A stretch of DNA of 64,000 bases from Planctomycetota bacterium (GCA_016712275.1 JADJRI010000016.1:1-64000), one strand, 5' to 3'. Shown: positions 9,148-18,245, counted from the stretch's first letter. The notes: generated by a model not told the origin, from the sequence alone. Made by a program: numbers and translations.

Positions 9148-9244
9148 GGGGAATATAAGGTGTCGGGGAATATAAGGTGTCAGGATGAATTTTCTAGCAT
9201 TGTAATTTCTTCCTGACACCTTTTCGTCGCCACCTTTTCGTCGC
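9148..9244. repeat. Inverted-repeat insertion element, copy 2, with tandem edges on both sides
   Basis: Bases 9176-9220 are identical to 7573-7617, with 10-bp ends GGTGTCAGGA and TCCTGACACC. The left edge carries a 17-mer GGGGAATATAAGGTGTC in perfect tandem (9148-9164, 9165-9181). The right edge carries a 14-mer CACCTTTTCGTCGC in perfect tandem (9217-9230, 9231-9244). The element lies in non-coding DNA 250 bases past the PEP-CTERM gene. The edge duplications differ between the copies, so they may reflect slippage or integration footprints. Confidence 0.8.
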
Positions 9245-10034
9245 TCAACCCAATCGCACGTTCCTCAACAACCACCGGCGGACGCACAAATCGACGGCCT
9301 CGCCACGGATGCCGGTCGCCAACCAGTACAACATCGCGCATCCCCATAGACTAAAAAGACGGAATTGGCCCGCGCGCTCAAACAAAATCCAGATTCTTGA
9401 AAATTAATGGTAAAATCTTTTGAAGCGTCGACCCCGCGCTTCTCCCCGGTCCTCGCCCTCGCCCCCGCCTTCGCCTGTGAATTCCAGTCGATGGCGCGGC
9501 CACCTTGCAACATCCATACCAAACATTTACCAAATCTAACTTGCCCGCCGCCCAATCCGGTGTATATTGAAAAAGGCCCGCCCCGCGCGCCCCCGGAGAC
9601 CGCCCATGCAGCCCTTCCTCCACTTGACCCCTCGACCCCTCGACCCCTCGGCCCCTTGCTTTTCCCCTGTTCAGGGAATTTCAGCAATTTTCAGCCCTGG
9701 AGTTTTTTTTTTGAAGGAAATGGCCCGGCTCACAACAGCCGCAGTACCGAACTTCTGCCAAACCAACAACTTGCAAATTCGGAGCGGGCTGGTTTTCCGA
9801 AGAAAACGCCGGCGAATCACCCGATGAAAACGCGACCGGCTTTCACCGCCCCCCTGGCCGATGCCCGATTCCATTCTCGATTCCGCACGAGCGCGCAAAA
9901 GCTCCGACGGAGCCTTCATGGTCGGCCCTGATATGCTGCCCGTATCGATGCTTGGGCGTTCTAAGTTTGCGAAGTGTTACTCAATCGATCGAAACGTTCA
10001 CCATCGCTCGGAAACTTCCATCAAGTGGGAGGGA
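9245..10034. other. Non-coding stretch, no gene seen
   Basis: Apart from the repeat element just upstream, 8897-10034 holds no credible gene. Reading frames here are short, proline-rich and lack family features. There is a small tandem repeat (CTCGACCCC about three times near 9626-9654), a run of nine T at about 9705-9713, and a weak 7-bp hairpin at 8965-8983 (AACCGGC/GCCGGTT) that could end transcription of the PEP-CTERM gene. Confidence 0.6.
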
Positions 10035-11719
10035 TTACTTGAGGACATCCATCCCCTGCTCGAAGACCACATCCACCGGTATGCCCGCTTTCGACAGCCG
10101 GTCGAGGTCGGACTGGAGTGACGGGCCGATGGCGCCCATTTCGTCCATGAGCGTTTTCACTCCCGCATAGTCGCCGTCGCCCTGGAGGGTGAGGATTTTC
10201 GTGGAGAGCTTGTTCATGGCGGTTTGCATCTTGTCGAAGTTCACGCGGTATCGGCCGGTCGTGTCGTCGCGCGAGAAGGCGCCCTCCTTCTCGAAGAAAT
10301 TGAAGCGCAGCATATTGGCCCGGCCGTGGGCGCTGGCGGCGCCGAAGCGGACGGAGCGAAAAATGCCGGCGAGAAAGGTGACGTAGTTATCCATGAGCGT
10401 ACCTTCGGTGATTTCCTTTTGCTCGAAGAGGCGCGTGACCATGTACAGCCCCAGGATGTCGGCCTTGCCCTCTTCGAGCGCGCTGCCGAGTTCCTTCAGT
10501 GCATCGCGCACGGTGCCCTTGCCATTCACGGTGTTTTTGATGCCAAGGCCGTGGGCGACTTCGTGGAACATCACGTTGCCGAAGAAGGCGTCGAAGGTGA
10601 TGTTCTTCAACTGGTCCTTGGCGATCAGTTCATTGGCGATGGGGACGAGAATTTTGTCGAACTTGGCCCGCATGGCGTTCTTGAGCTGCACGCGGCGGGT
10701 GCCTTTTTCGAGCTGGACTGTTTCATCGTTGGGCAGGTTGATGGCGATGGTCTTCGAGCCGGCGTTGCAATCGCCGGCGTAGTAAACGACATCATAGGCG
10801 TTGAGGTCGCTGTCGGTGCCGGGCATTTCCTTTTTGTATTTGTCATCGACGGGTAGGCCGCGCTGGAGATCGGGTAGCAGCTTCGCATACTTCGCGAGTC
10901 GGGCGGACCACGCCTTGTCCTTCACCAGGACGTAGGCTTCGAAAGCGGCCTTGTAGTTGAAGAGCGCGTCTTCGTAGACTTCGATCGGGCCGATGACGAC
11001 ATCGATCGTGTTGTCCTTCATGTCGAGCCATGCCATGTCGCTGGCACGGTACTCGCTGGACAGCATTGCAACGGCGCGGGCGAGGAGGTATTCGCGCAGG
11101 CCGGTGTCGTCGGCCAGGGCGGCGGCTTCCTTGAGCTTGAGCGCGGCGGCGCGAATCTGCTTCGCATAAAACTGGTCATAGCCGACGGCCGTCAGCTTGC
11201 CGTCCTGGTCGCGCTGGATGACGGTGTATTCACTTTTGAAGGTTGCGGCATCATCGGGATGGTCCGCGAGGAATTTTTCGAATTCCTCCTTGGTCATGTC
11301 CTTGGGATAGAAGGTCGCGCCGAGCGGCTTGGCACCCACGCCGTCGATGAAGGGCTTGTTGCCGTCGAGCCGATCCCACGGGCCGTAGTTGATCTCGGCG
11401 AAGCGGCGGAGGTCGGGCGATTTGATCGACGCGAGCAGGGCCTGCTTGTCGCCATAGGCTTGGAGCCAGAAGGCGTCGTCCATTTGCTTGGCCGCGTCGA
11501 TGAGCAGCGGGATCATCTTTCGTTCTTTGTCCGTCAGCACCGACATGTCCGTCGTCAGGCGAACCGTGGCATACTTATTTGCGACCATTCCGGCTGGCTC
11601 CTTTCCATGAGAACCTTCGGACAGCTTGCCATTATCGACACAAGCCGTGGACCCTGCTGCAAACAGGATTGCAGTCGTGAGGACCGACATTCGCGATTGA
11701 AGATGTTGACATGACGCAT
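10035..11719 (-). CDS. M49-like zinc metallopeptidase lipoprotein (dipeptidyl peptidase III-related)
   Basis: The protein is about 560 residues. The zinc site is clear: FHEVAHGLGIKN (HExxH) followed about 35 residues later by EEGKADILGLYM, which gives the third ligand and the EExxAD pattern of bacterial M49-type Zn-dependent hydrolases. The N-terminus MSVLTTAILFAAGSTAC is a lipobox signal, so the enzyme is probably membrane-anchored in the periplasm. Start choice is uncertain. A good GGAGG lies 8 bases upstream of an ATG at 11719 that is out of frame with the signal peptide; one missing base near 11692 would join them (MRHVNIFNR then MSVLT). The in-frame alternatives are 11726 and 11690. It lies 90 bases downstream of the GNAT gene. 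Confidence 0.85.
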
Positions 11720-11809
11720 GGTGCATTCCTCCAAGAATTGATGGCTTACCCGGACATTATGCGGGCAGACGGATTTGCGTGCCATTGCCGCGGGAACCAT
11801 GTGCTCGTG

Positions 11810-12400
11810 TCACAAATCTCGAACCATCAAGATCCAGTTCTGACCGGCGTGTTCCCACTTGTCCTTCACGATCGGCCGGCATGCATATTCGGCAAAGCCG
11901 TTTTTCTCGTACATCCGCCGCGCGCCGGCATTGGCATCGGACATGATTAAACTCATTTGACTGTGGCCGGAGTCGCGGGCCATCGATTCGGCGAATTGAA
12001 GCAGCTCGGTCGCATAGCCTTTGCCTCGGTGATCCGGAAACGTCGCCAGCACATTGAGATACCATGTTGAGGTCACAAAATTGCTTAATTCCATCAGCGG
12101 CACGAGGGGGCCCGGCAGCGCCAGACCGGAAGGCGGCGGAGGGGAATCCGAATTCGGGTAGCCGATCAGGCAGGCGGCTACTTTGCCAACGACCTCACGT
12201 ACGACCGTGTTCTTGTATGCAAAGCCGCCCAAGCCGAGTCGGGCGCGCTCGCGGCCGACATCCCAGGCGGACTGTTCCGGCCGGGCAAAGGTCGCCCAGA
12301 GGTAGAGCGGAAGGCCGTCGCCGGCGATGTTGACCAGTTCGGCCATGCTCGACGCGTCGTCGCTTGTTGCGCGGCGAAATGGTGGTTTCAGTTGAATCAA
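11810..12400 (-). CDS. GNAT family N-acetyltransferase
   Basis: The 196-residue protein transfers an acyl group from acyl-CoA to an unidentified acceptor amine. The N-terminal FRRATSDDASSMAELV is a typical GNAT beginning. The acetyl-CoA pyrophosphate loop is in motif A, YLNVLATFPDHRGKGYATELL (R-G-K-G), and motif B follows in SDANAGARRMYEKNGFAE. A long insertion (about residues 75-110, proline-rich) sits before the core sheet. The substrate is unknown. It may be cotranscribed with the downstream metallopeptidase. Confidence 0.85.
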   Translation of the reverse strand: MIQLKPPFRRATSDDASSMAELVNIAGDGLPLYLWATFARPEQSAWDVGRERARLGLGGFAYKNTVVREVVGKVAACLIGYPNSDSPPPPSGLALPGPLVPLMELSNFVTSTWYLNVLATFPDHRGKGYATELLQFAESMARDSGHSQMSLIMSDANAGARRMYEKNGFAEYACRPIVKDKWEHAGQNWILMVRDL

Positions 12401-12556
12401 CGTTTACTCCCAAGCGCATCCATAATTGAGAGTTCATACCCGAATTCGGGGTCTCCCACGACTTGAGAGGACAGAATCGCCGGAATCTGGCATTTCCCAA
12501 CGCCAAATGACACATTTCCGAATTGATTAGTCCTTGGGCGTCTGCGATGCAAATCC

Positions 12557-12585
12557 TTGACAGGCCGATAGCTATCGGTTTTGAT
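12557..12585 (+). promoter_or_regulatory. Putative promoter with palindromic operator for the tpiA operon
   Basis: A consensus TTGACA (12557-12562) is followed after 17 bases by TTTGAT (12580-12585, four of six consensus positions). The spacer is almost filled by a perfect 14-bp palindrome, CCGATAGCTATCGG (12565-12578), well placed for a dimeric repressor. Two further hairpins follow in the leader: GCTTGCC/GGCAAGC at 12591-12608 and CTCACG/CGTGAG at 12622-12634. The tpiA ATG is at 12646. The rest of 12401-12645 shows no gene. Confidence 0.5.
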
Positions 12586-12645
12586 ACGGGGCTTGCCTGA
12601 GGGCAAGCGGAATACGCGTGTCTCACGACGTGAGGTCTCCGGCGC

Positions 12646-13440
12646 ATGTCACGACGGCCCTTTATCGCGGGCAATTGGAAGATGAATCTCGATCTGGCGT
12701 CGGCGCGGGCGCTGATCGCGGACATTCGCGCGCGAATCGCGGGGCAGCCGCCGATCGACATCGCCGTTTGCCCCCCATCGATTTACTTCTTTCCGACGGC
12801 CAAGGCGCTGGCGGACTCGCCGATTGCGATGGGCGCGCAGAATTGTCATCACGAAAAAGCGGCGTTCACCGGCGAGGTGTCGCCGGCCATGGTCAGGAGA
12901 CGGGCTGCAAGTATGTCATCATTGGCCATAGAGCGGCGGCACACGATCGGTCCGAAGGATGCAGCCGGCCATGTGCATGGCGAGTCGGATGAGATGGTCG
13001 CACTGAAAGTTCGTGCGGTTCTGGATGCGGGGCTTGTTCCCATCGTATGCGTGGGCGAAACGCTTGACGAACGCGATGCCAACAAAACGGAAGCGGTGCT
13101 GACGCGGCAGATTCACGGCAGTCTTGCCGGACTTGACTCGGCGGCGGCCGCCCAGCTTGTCGTGGCCTATGAACCGGTTTGGGCGATCGGCACCGGTCGC
13201 AACGCCACGCCGCAACAGGCTCAGGACGCACACGCACATATTCGCAATGTTTTGGCCGAAAAGTTCGGCCGCAGCATTGCGGACGGTATTCGCATTCAAT
13301 ATGGCGGCAGCGTGAAGCCGGACAACGCTCTGACCTTGCTCTCTTGTCCGGATGTAGATGGCGCGCTGGTCGGCGGCGCGAGCTTGAAGGCGGGCGATTT
13401 TGTCGCCATTATCGAGGCAGGAATAAAGGCAAAGTCATAG
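12646..13440 (+). CDS. tpiA: Triosephosphate isomerase (two compensating indels)
   Basis: TPI interconverts dihydroxyacetone phosphate and glyceraldehyde 3-phosphate. Landmarks are FIAGNWKMN (catalytic Lys), AAFTGEVSPAM, AYEPVWAIGTG (catalytic Glu), IQYGGSVKPDNA and VDGALVGGASL. Between about 12890 and 12930 the annotated frame reads VRRRAASMSSLAI. The family sequence QETGCKYVIIGH, with the catalytic His, is in a different frame there and returns after SERRH, which implies one missing base near 12890 and two near 12928. The frame is therefore restored and the gene is probably intact. A 12-residue insertion (TIGPKDAAGHVH) precedes GESDEMV. It is the first gene of the tpiA-secG-yicC-gmk-rpoZ-coaC-coaB run. 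Confidence 0.93.
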   Translation: MSRRPFIAGNWKMNLDLASARALIADIRARIAGQPPIDIAVCPPSIYFFPTAKALADSPIAMGAQNCHHEKAAFTGEVSPAMVRRRAASMSSLAIERRHTIGPKDAAGHVHGESDEMVALKVRAVLDAGLVPIVCVGETLDERDANKTEAVLTRQIHGSLAGLDSAAAAQLVVAYEPVWAIGTGRNATPQQAQDAHAHIRNVLAEKFGRSIADGIRIQYGGSVKPDNALTLLSCPDVDGALVGGASLKAGDFVAIIEAGIKAKS

Positions 13441-13528
13441 GTATCGGTTCGAACGCCACTCTGATGGCGATTCGTCATTGTCATGGCGGCCGGCAATGGT
13501 CGTGCGGCAAGAGCATGAGGTAAGTTCA

Positions 13529-13981
13529 ATGTTGGCATTCGGCGTGATGGGCATGTTGTTGAGTCTTTCGATCATCGGCATTTCGCTCTTGTTGATCGGA
13601 TTGATTCTGTTGCAGAAAAACCGCGGTTCCGGTCTTTCGGGTGCGTTCGGCGGCGTCGGCGGCCACTCCGCATTCGGCACAAAAACCGGCGACTTCCTAA
13701 CCTGGGTGACGGTCGGTCTGGTGGCCGTCTTCCTGCTGTTGAATATCGCGGGAACGTTTGTATTTGTTCCTGAGAAGATCAAGAACAAGCCCGCGGCTGT
13801 GCTGCTTCCCGAGGACACAGAAACTTCATCGGGCGCAGATAGCGCAGCGCCGGCCAACACCGGAGCGACGACACCGCAGCCGATTCCGGCCAATCCGCAG
13901 CCGATCAGCGCGCCGCCGGTGACGCCCACGGGCACCACGCCGTCGTCGTCCGGCGGATCGACGCCGCCCGCATCGAACTGA
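13529..13981 (+). CDS. secG: Preprotein translocase subunit SecG with long Pro/Ser/Thr tail
   Basis: SecG is the small stimulatory subunit of the SecYEG channel in the inner membrane. The protein of about 150 residues has two transmembrane helices (residues about 1-27 and 60-82). Between them is the family loop LILLQKNRGSGLSGAFGGVGG followed by SAFGTKTGDFLTWVT. The C-terminal 65 residues are an unusual low-complexity Pro/Thr/Ser extension (STPPASN at the end). The start at 13529 is chosen because GAGGTAA lies 7 bases upstream and the first helix begins there. Confidence 0.9.
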   Translation: MLAFGVMGMLLSLSIIGISLLLIGLILLQKNRGSGLSGAFGGVGGHSAFGTKTGDFLTWVTVGLVAVFLLLNIAGTFVFVPEKIKNKPAAVLLPEDTETSSGADSAAPANTGATTPQPIPANPQPISAPPVTPTGTTPSSSGGSTPPASN

Positions 13982-14007
13982 CGCGCCAGATTTCTCGAGG
14001 CCCCTGA

Positions 14008-14900
14008 ATGATTCTGAGCATGACCGGTTACGGCGACGCGCGATCGGCCGTCGATGGCGTGAGCTATCGCGTCGAGATTCGGTGCGTCAACAATCGCTAT
14101 TTCAAAGCAGCCATGAAACTTCCGGAGCAGTTTCAACGCTTTGAGGGCGACATCGACCGGCTGCTTCGTTCGCGGTTGAACCGCGGCAGCATCACCTATG
14201 CGCTGCGCATGGCGGATGAATCGCCCTCGGCCGCCTGTCGAATCAATCAAAATGTGCTGGACGAATATGCCCGGCAGTTCAGCGATGTGGCCAAGCGTTA
14301 TCCGCTGGTACGAATTGATTTTGCCCGGCTGCTTGATGCACCGGGCGTTGTGCAACTGGCCGACATCGATGATGAACGCCTTGCGGCGCAGTTTAAGATT
14401 GTGGAGACACTCTCGGGCAAGGCCATGGATGGTGTCATCGCGATGCGCAAGGCCGAGGGTGAGGCCCTTCTTCGCGATCTGCGCGTGCGATGTGCGGAAA
14501 TCCGCGGCCTATTGGAAAACGTGCGAAAGCGCTCGCCGGGCGTGGTGGGCGAATATCAGCGGCGTTTGCAGACGCGCGTGCAACAGTTGCTCGACGGACT
14601 CGAGGGCGTCAACATCCAGATGCACGAAGACGCGCTGGCCCGCGAAATTGCGATATTTGCCGAGCGATGCGATGTGAACGAGGAAATCTCGCGGCTCGCC
14701 AGCCACCTTGACCAGTTTGAGCGCCGGCATGCGTTGCTCCGGAGGAGTCGGGTCGAAAGCTCGATTTCATCGCCCAGGAACTGCTGCGCGAGGCGAACAC
14801 GATCGGCAGCAAGTCGAACGACAGTGAGATCGCCCGGCATGTGGTCGACATGAAAGCGGCGATCGATCGAATCAAAGAACAGGTGCAGAACGTGGAATAG
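14008..14900 (+). CDS. yicC: YicC family endoribonuclease (frameshifted near 3' end)
   Basis: YicC-type proteins are endoribonucleases of about 290 residues. The N-terminus MILSMTGYGDARSAVDG and VEIRCVNNRYFKAAMKLPE are diagnostic, as is EEISRLASHLDQF. After about 14737 the frame is wrong. The conserved tail KLDFIAQELLREANTIGSKS, then DSEIARHVVDMK, is read from 14757 in another frame and ends at TAG 14898-14900 (KEQVQNVE). One or two extra bases between 14737 and 14756 explain this. The reconstructed length is about 297 residues. It lies 26 bases after secG and 21 bases before gmk. Confidence 0.9.
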
Positions 14901-14921
14901 GCAGGAGGCCTGCGAACCGAC

Positions 14922-15503
14922 ATGGCATCCGGGGATACGGAGCGAACGGGAAATGTGATCGTGATCAGCGGTCCGAGCGGCGTGGGAAAATCCACGATCT
15001 GCCACCGGCTGTGCGACGGTCTGCCCGCGGAGTTCAGCGTGTCGGTGACAACGCGAAAAGCCCGTCCGAACGAACAGCACGATCGGGACTATCGCTATGT
15101 CACTCCGGAGCAGTTTGGTCAGTTGAAGGACGGCGGCGATTTGCTGGAGTGGGCGGAAGTGTATGGGCACTTTTACGGCACGCCGCTGCGGGCCGTGAAA
15201 GAAGCGGTCGGCGAAGGACGGGCGATCATTCTGGAGATCGACATCAAAGGCTGCATGCAGGTGCGCCAGAAGATGCCCGAAGCCATCGCGTTCTTCATTT
15301 TGCCGCCGAACTCCGAGGAACAGGCCCGGCGCATTTTGAGCCGCAATACGGATGCAAAGGACGTGATCGAACAGCGGCTGGCCAAGGCGGATGGCGAGAT
15401 TCGCTTTGCCAACGAATCCGGCTGCTATGATTACTTTGTGGTTAACGACGACATCGACGACACCGTCGAACAGATAAAGAAACTGATCGCGGCCAAGAAT
15501 TAA
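14922..15503 (+). CDS. gmk: Guanylate kinase
   Basis: Guanylate kinase phosphorylates GMP to GDP with ATP. This 193-residue protein has the P-loop GPSGVGKSTICHRL, the GMP-binding region SVTTRKARPNEQHDRDYRYV, the YGHFYGTP segment, and LEIDIKGCMQVRQKMPEAI, followed by a lid with NTDAKDVIEQRLAKA. It is complete. A GCAGGAGG ribosome site precedes the ATG. Its place between yicC and rpoZ is a common bacterial arrangement. Confidence 0.97.
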   Translation: MASGDTERTGNVIVISGPSGVGKSTICHRLCDGLPAEFSVSVTTRKARPNEQHDRDYRYVTPEQFGQLKDGGDLLEWAEVYGHFYGTPLRAVKEAVGEGRAIILEIDIKGCMQVRQKMPEAIAFFILPPNSEEQARRILSRNTDAKDVIEQRLAKADGEIRFANESGCYDYFVVNDDIDDTVEQIKKLIAAKN

Positions 15504-15539
15504 GAGCTATGAGACGCTTACAGAACGAGGATACACAGC

Positions 15540-15749
15540 ATGATTGAAGAATTGAAGAATGACGACCTGATCAATCGAATCGGCGGACGATTCAAATTCA
15601 CGGCGATGATCCAAAAGCGATGGCGCGAGCTGATGTTCGGCGCACGGCCGATGATCGAGCCGGGCCGTCTCTCGCCATTGGAGATCGCGATCAAGGAAAT
15701 CGCCGAAGGCAAAATTCATGCAGAAGCGATTCACAAGGGCGACGAATAG
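15540..15749 (+). CDS. rpoZ: RNA polymerase omega subunit
   Basis: This 69-residue protein is the small omega subunit that helps fold and assemble the beta-prime subunit of RNA polymerase. The family core is visible as INRIGGRFKFTAMIQKRWREL and the closing PLEIAIKEIAEGKIHAEAI. It is complete, preceded by GAGGATACACAGC, and ends one base before the coaC start codon, so translation is probably coupled. Confidence 0.92.
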   Translation: MIEELKNDDLINRIGGRFKFTAMIQKRWRELMFGARPMIEPGRLSPLEIAIKEIAEGKIHAEAIHKGDE

Positions 15750-15750
15750 A

Positions 15751-16363
15751 ATGCCAACGTCCGGCGCGACTGGCGATGAGCGACCCGACCCGATGGAATT
15801 GTCGGGATACGAAGTCGTTGTCGCCGTTTGCGGCGGAATTGCGGCCTACAAAACGGCGACACTGGTCTCGGCACTGGTGCAGCGTGGCTGCGGCGTCACG
15901 GTCGCAATGACCGACGCGGCGCAGAAGTTCATCACGCCGCTCACTTTTCAATCTCTGACGGCGCGCCAGGTTTTTACGAGCACCTGGGATGCCGCCAACT
16001 ACCACGACCCACAGCACCTGCGACTGACGGAGGCGGCCGACCTGTTCATCATCGCGCCGGCCACGGCCAATGTCATCGGGAAAATCGCCGGGGGCATTGC
16101 CGACGACCTTGTTTCGACGATGGTCATGTCGACGGACTGCCCGGTACTGTTGGCGCCGGCGATGAACACGCGGATGTGGGAAAATCCGATAGTTCAACGA
16201 AACATGAATGTGCTTCGCGAGTTGAACTATCGCGAAGTTCCGCCGGGAGCGGGCTGGCTGGCATGCCGGACGATCGGCGCGGGGCATGGCCGAGCCCTTG
16301 GAAATTCTTGAACACGCTCGAAAACTGCTGGCCGAAAAAACGCCGCGATCCGCGCGGAAGTAA
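15751..16363 (+). CDS. coaC: Phosphopantothenoylcysteine decarboxylase (one frameshift)
   Basis: This flavoprotein decarboxylates phosphopantothenoylcysteine in coenzyme A synthesis. FMN-site and catalytic landmarks are AVCGGIAAYKTATLV, the active-site His in PQHLRLTEAADLFIIAPATAN, the PAMN motif in LLAPAMNTRMWENP, and the substrate-flap Cys in GWLACRTIGAG. A missing base near 16283 diverts the frame after GAG. The continuation RMAEPLEILEHARKLL ends at TAA 16361-16363. The reconstructed length is about 203 residues. Unlike the usual fused CoaBC, the synthetase is a separate gene starting 21 bases later. Confidence 0.9.
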
Positions 16364-16383
16364 GCGCGTCGTACGAAGTCACA

Positions 16384-17039
16384 ATGCCAAAAAAACGACA
16401 CTCAAAGCTGCACATTCTTATTACCGCAGGACCGACGCGCGAATATCTCGACTCGGTCCGGTTCATTTCGAATCCCTCGTCTGGAAAAATGGGATACGCA
16501 CTTGCAATGGCGGCCGCACTGCGCGGCCATCGCGTGACCCTGGTCAGCGGACCGGTTTTTCTCGCGCCGCCGCGTGGAGTGGATTTGGTTGCCGTTGAAA
16601 CCGGCGAAGACATGTCTGCCGCGGCCAAGCGGGCATTCAAAACGGCCGATGGCGCCATTTTTTGTGCGGCGGTCTGCGACTACCGACCGCGAAAGCGGGC
16701 CGGCCGGAAATTGCCGAAATCGAAGGCGGGATTGAAACTGGATTTGGTCCCCACTGAGGACATCGCCGCTTCGCTCGGACGAATCAAGGGGCGGCGGGCC
16801 ACGATCTGCTTCGCGTTAGAGGACCATCATGGGCGGCGAAAAGCCGAGGCGAAACTGGCGGCCAAACATGCCGATGCGATCGTACTCAATGGGCCGGAAA
16901 ACGTGGGTGCCGCCAAGGCCGCCGTACAGTTGCTCCAAAAGGGCGGGAATGGACGAATTGGTCGGTTGCATCGAAAACCGTTGTGGCAACTCGAATTATG
17001 CGCAGGCTGGAGGCGATTCTGGAGAACCGTGGCTTCTGA
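16384..17039 (+). CDS. coaB: Phosphopantothenate-cysteine ligase domain protein (one frameshift)
   Basis: This gene encodes the ligase half of CoaBC, which joins cysteine to 4'-phosphopantothenate. Landmarks are ILITAGPTREYLDSVRFISN then PSSGKMGYALA, the CTP-site region VETGEDMSAA, CAAVCDYRP, and HADAIVLNGP. After about 16945 the frame must shift by one base to give REWTNWSVASKTVVATRI then MRRLEAILENRGF, the expected C-terminal helix, with a stop at 17037-17039. The reconstructed length is about 218 residues. It is the last gene of the operon. Confidence 0.87.
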
Positions 17040-17133
17040 GTAAGCGCGGGAATTCCCTCAATTCGAGCCGTCTCGAGCCGACCGTTAGTCATTTGTAAAT
17101 CACAGTTTAGAAAAAAATGTATGGGCGGAATTC

Positions 17134-17162
17134 TTGTAATTCCGGATGGGCTTCATTAGTAT
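17134..17162 (+). promoter_or_regulatory. Candidate promoter and conserved leader upstream of PEP-CTERM gene
   Basis: TTGTAA (17134-17139) and TAGTAT (17157-17162) are 17 bases apart. The block shares TCTTGTAAT, then GGGCTT and ATTAG at matching spacing, with 59642-59671 upstream of another PEP-CTERM gene. Both are followed by GAAAGA and, further on, CTCCCTT. The shared leader is longer than a promoter alone and may be regulatory. The remainder of 17040-17342 has no gene. Confidence 0.5.
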
Positions 17163-17342
17163 GGATGTCTGGAGGCGAAAGAGAGCGCATTCTGCACTCC
17201 CTTTCCCAGGATCAAAATGTGAAACTGATTCTAATCGCGCGGTCATCTGCGCGGACATGGCCTTTGAGCCGTGGTAATGGGTTCGGCACATTCCGTGCTG
17301 ACAAGGAATCGGGGAGCAAACGAGGCAAAAAGGAGCGAGAAG

Positions 17343-18136
17343 ATGAAGAAGCATGCAGTATCACTGGCAGTTGCGATCACGGCATTGTGCATCAGTTCCG
17401 TGACAACGCAGGCGACCATTTTGGTAAATGAGAATTTCAACCGTGAAGACGGCAACTTGGTTGGAACCAACCCTACGCCGGGTCCCGGCGGTACTTGGGC
17501 TACCCACAGCGGCGCAACCGGCCCGGTTCAAATCGTCGACAATACGATCTATCTCTCGCAGAATGCTTCAACAATTGCGGCGGAAGATGTAAACGTTTCG
17601 ACGGGTGGCGCCATGGAAGCCGGTGATCGATTGTATGCCGGGTTTGACGTTATTGTTGAGCAGCCTGGTTCGAGTATTTCCAACGTGTATTTCGCACATT
17701 TCCTCCAAGGTTCAACCAATTTCACCTCGCGCCTATGGGTGACCGCGCCAACGGCCAGCGGCTTTCGATTGGCATTGAGCAACGACAATAGCATCACGGA
17801 TGCCGATGGCGAAGTTTTCACGGGTGATCTTGCGTTGGGCACAACCTATCGCGTCGTCATTTCGTATGATTTCACGGGGCAAAATGGAAGCCTTTGGATC
17901 GACCAGGCCCTTGAGTCGGGCAGTTCCATAACAGCGGCTGATCCCGGATTCAGCAATGCAGTCTCCGCATTTGCATTTCGTCAGGGCAGCCCCAGCGGAT
18001 CGCTCACGACGACCCAAACGATTGACAACCTCTGCGTCGGCACCAACTATGGCGAAGCCTACACATGCGTTCCTGAGCCGGCCACGCTTTCCTGCTGGCC
18101 TTCGGCGCGATTGCTTTGATCCGACGCCGACGCTGA
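17343..18136 (+). CDS. PEP-CTERM sorted secreted protein (frameshift in sorting signal)
   Basis: The protein is about 264 residues with a signal peptide (MKKHAVSLAVAITALCISS then VTTQA) and a middle region that looks like a concanavalin/LamG-type beta sandwich (NENFNREDGNLVGTNPTPG, GSLWIDQALESGSS); the domain call is tentative. The C-terminus reads CVPEPATL and then loses frame near 18090. One added base restores LLAFGAIALIRRRR with a stop at 18134-18136, a perfect PEP-CTERM tail. The ATG at 17343 is preferred because AGGAGCGAGAAG precedes it and the signal peptide starts there. A terminator follows at 18201. Confidence 0.83.
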
Positions 18137-18200
18137 TTCAGTCATCCTTGCTTGACGAATTCAATGTGTCCCCAACAGGGTCACGCGAATTGTCGAAAAC

Positions 18201-18245
18201 ACGGGCCGTGAGTACGATGAGTATTCACGGCCTGTTTGTTTTTTA
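18201..18245 (+). terminator. Rho-independent terminator
   Basis: A 15-bp stem with two G-U pairs (ACGGGCCGTGAGTAC with GTATTCACGGCCTGT, loop GATGA) is followed by TTGTTTTTTA. It lies 65 bases after the PEP-CTERM stop at 18136 and probably ends that transcript before the TPR gene. Confidence 0.85.

Noticed and set aside
9626..9654. Three tandem CTCGACCCC units
   Set aside because: Too short and local to be more than simple repeat slippage; no CRISPR-like spacing.
9407..9931. A 174-codon open frame in the non-coding stretch
   Set aside because: Proline-rich, no signal or domain, no ribosome site; it follows low-complexity DNA.
12646..13440. tpiA as a pseudogene
   Set aside because: The indels compensate and every catalytic segment is recoverable, so a read error is more likely than decay.
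13435..14355. A 306-codon open frame opposite secG and yicC
   Set aside because: Antisense to two conserved genes; Gly/Pro-rich shadow translation.
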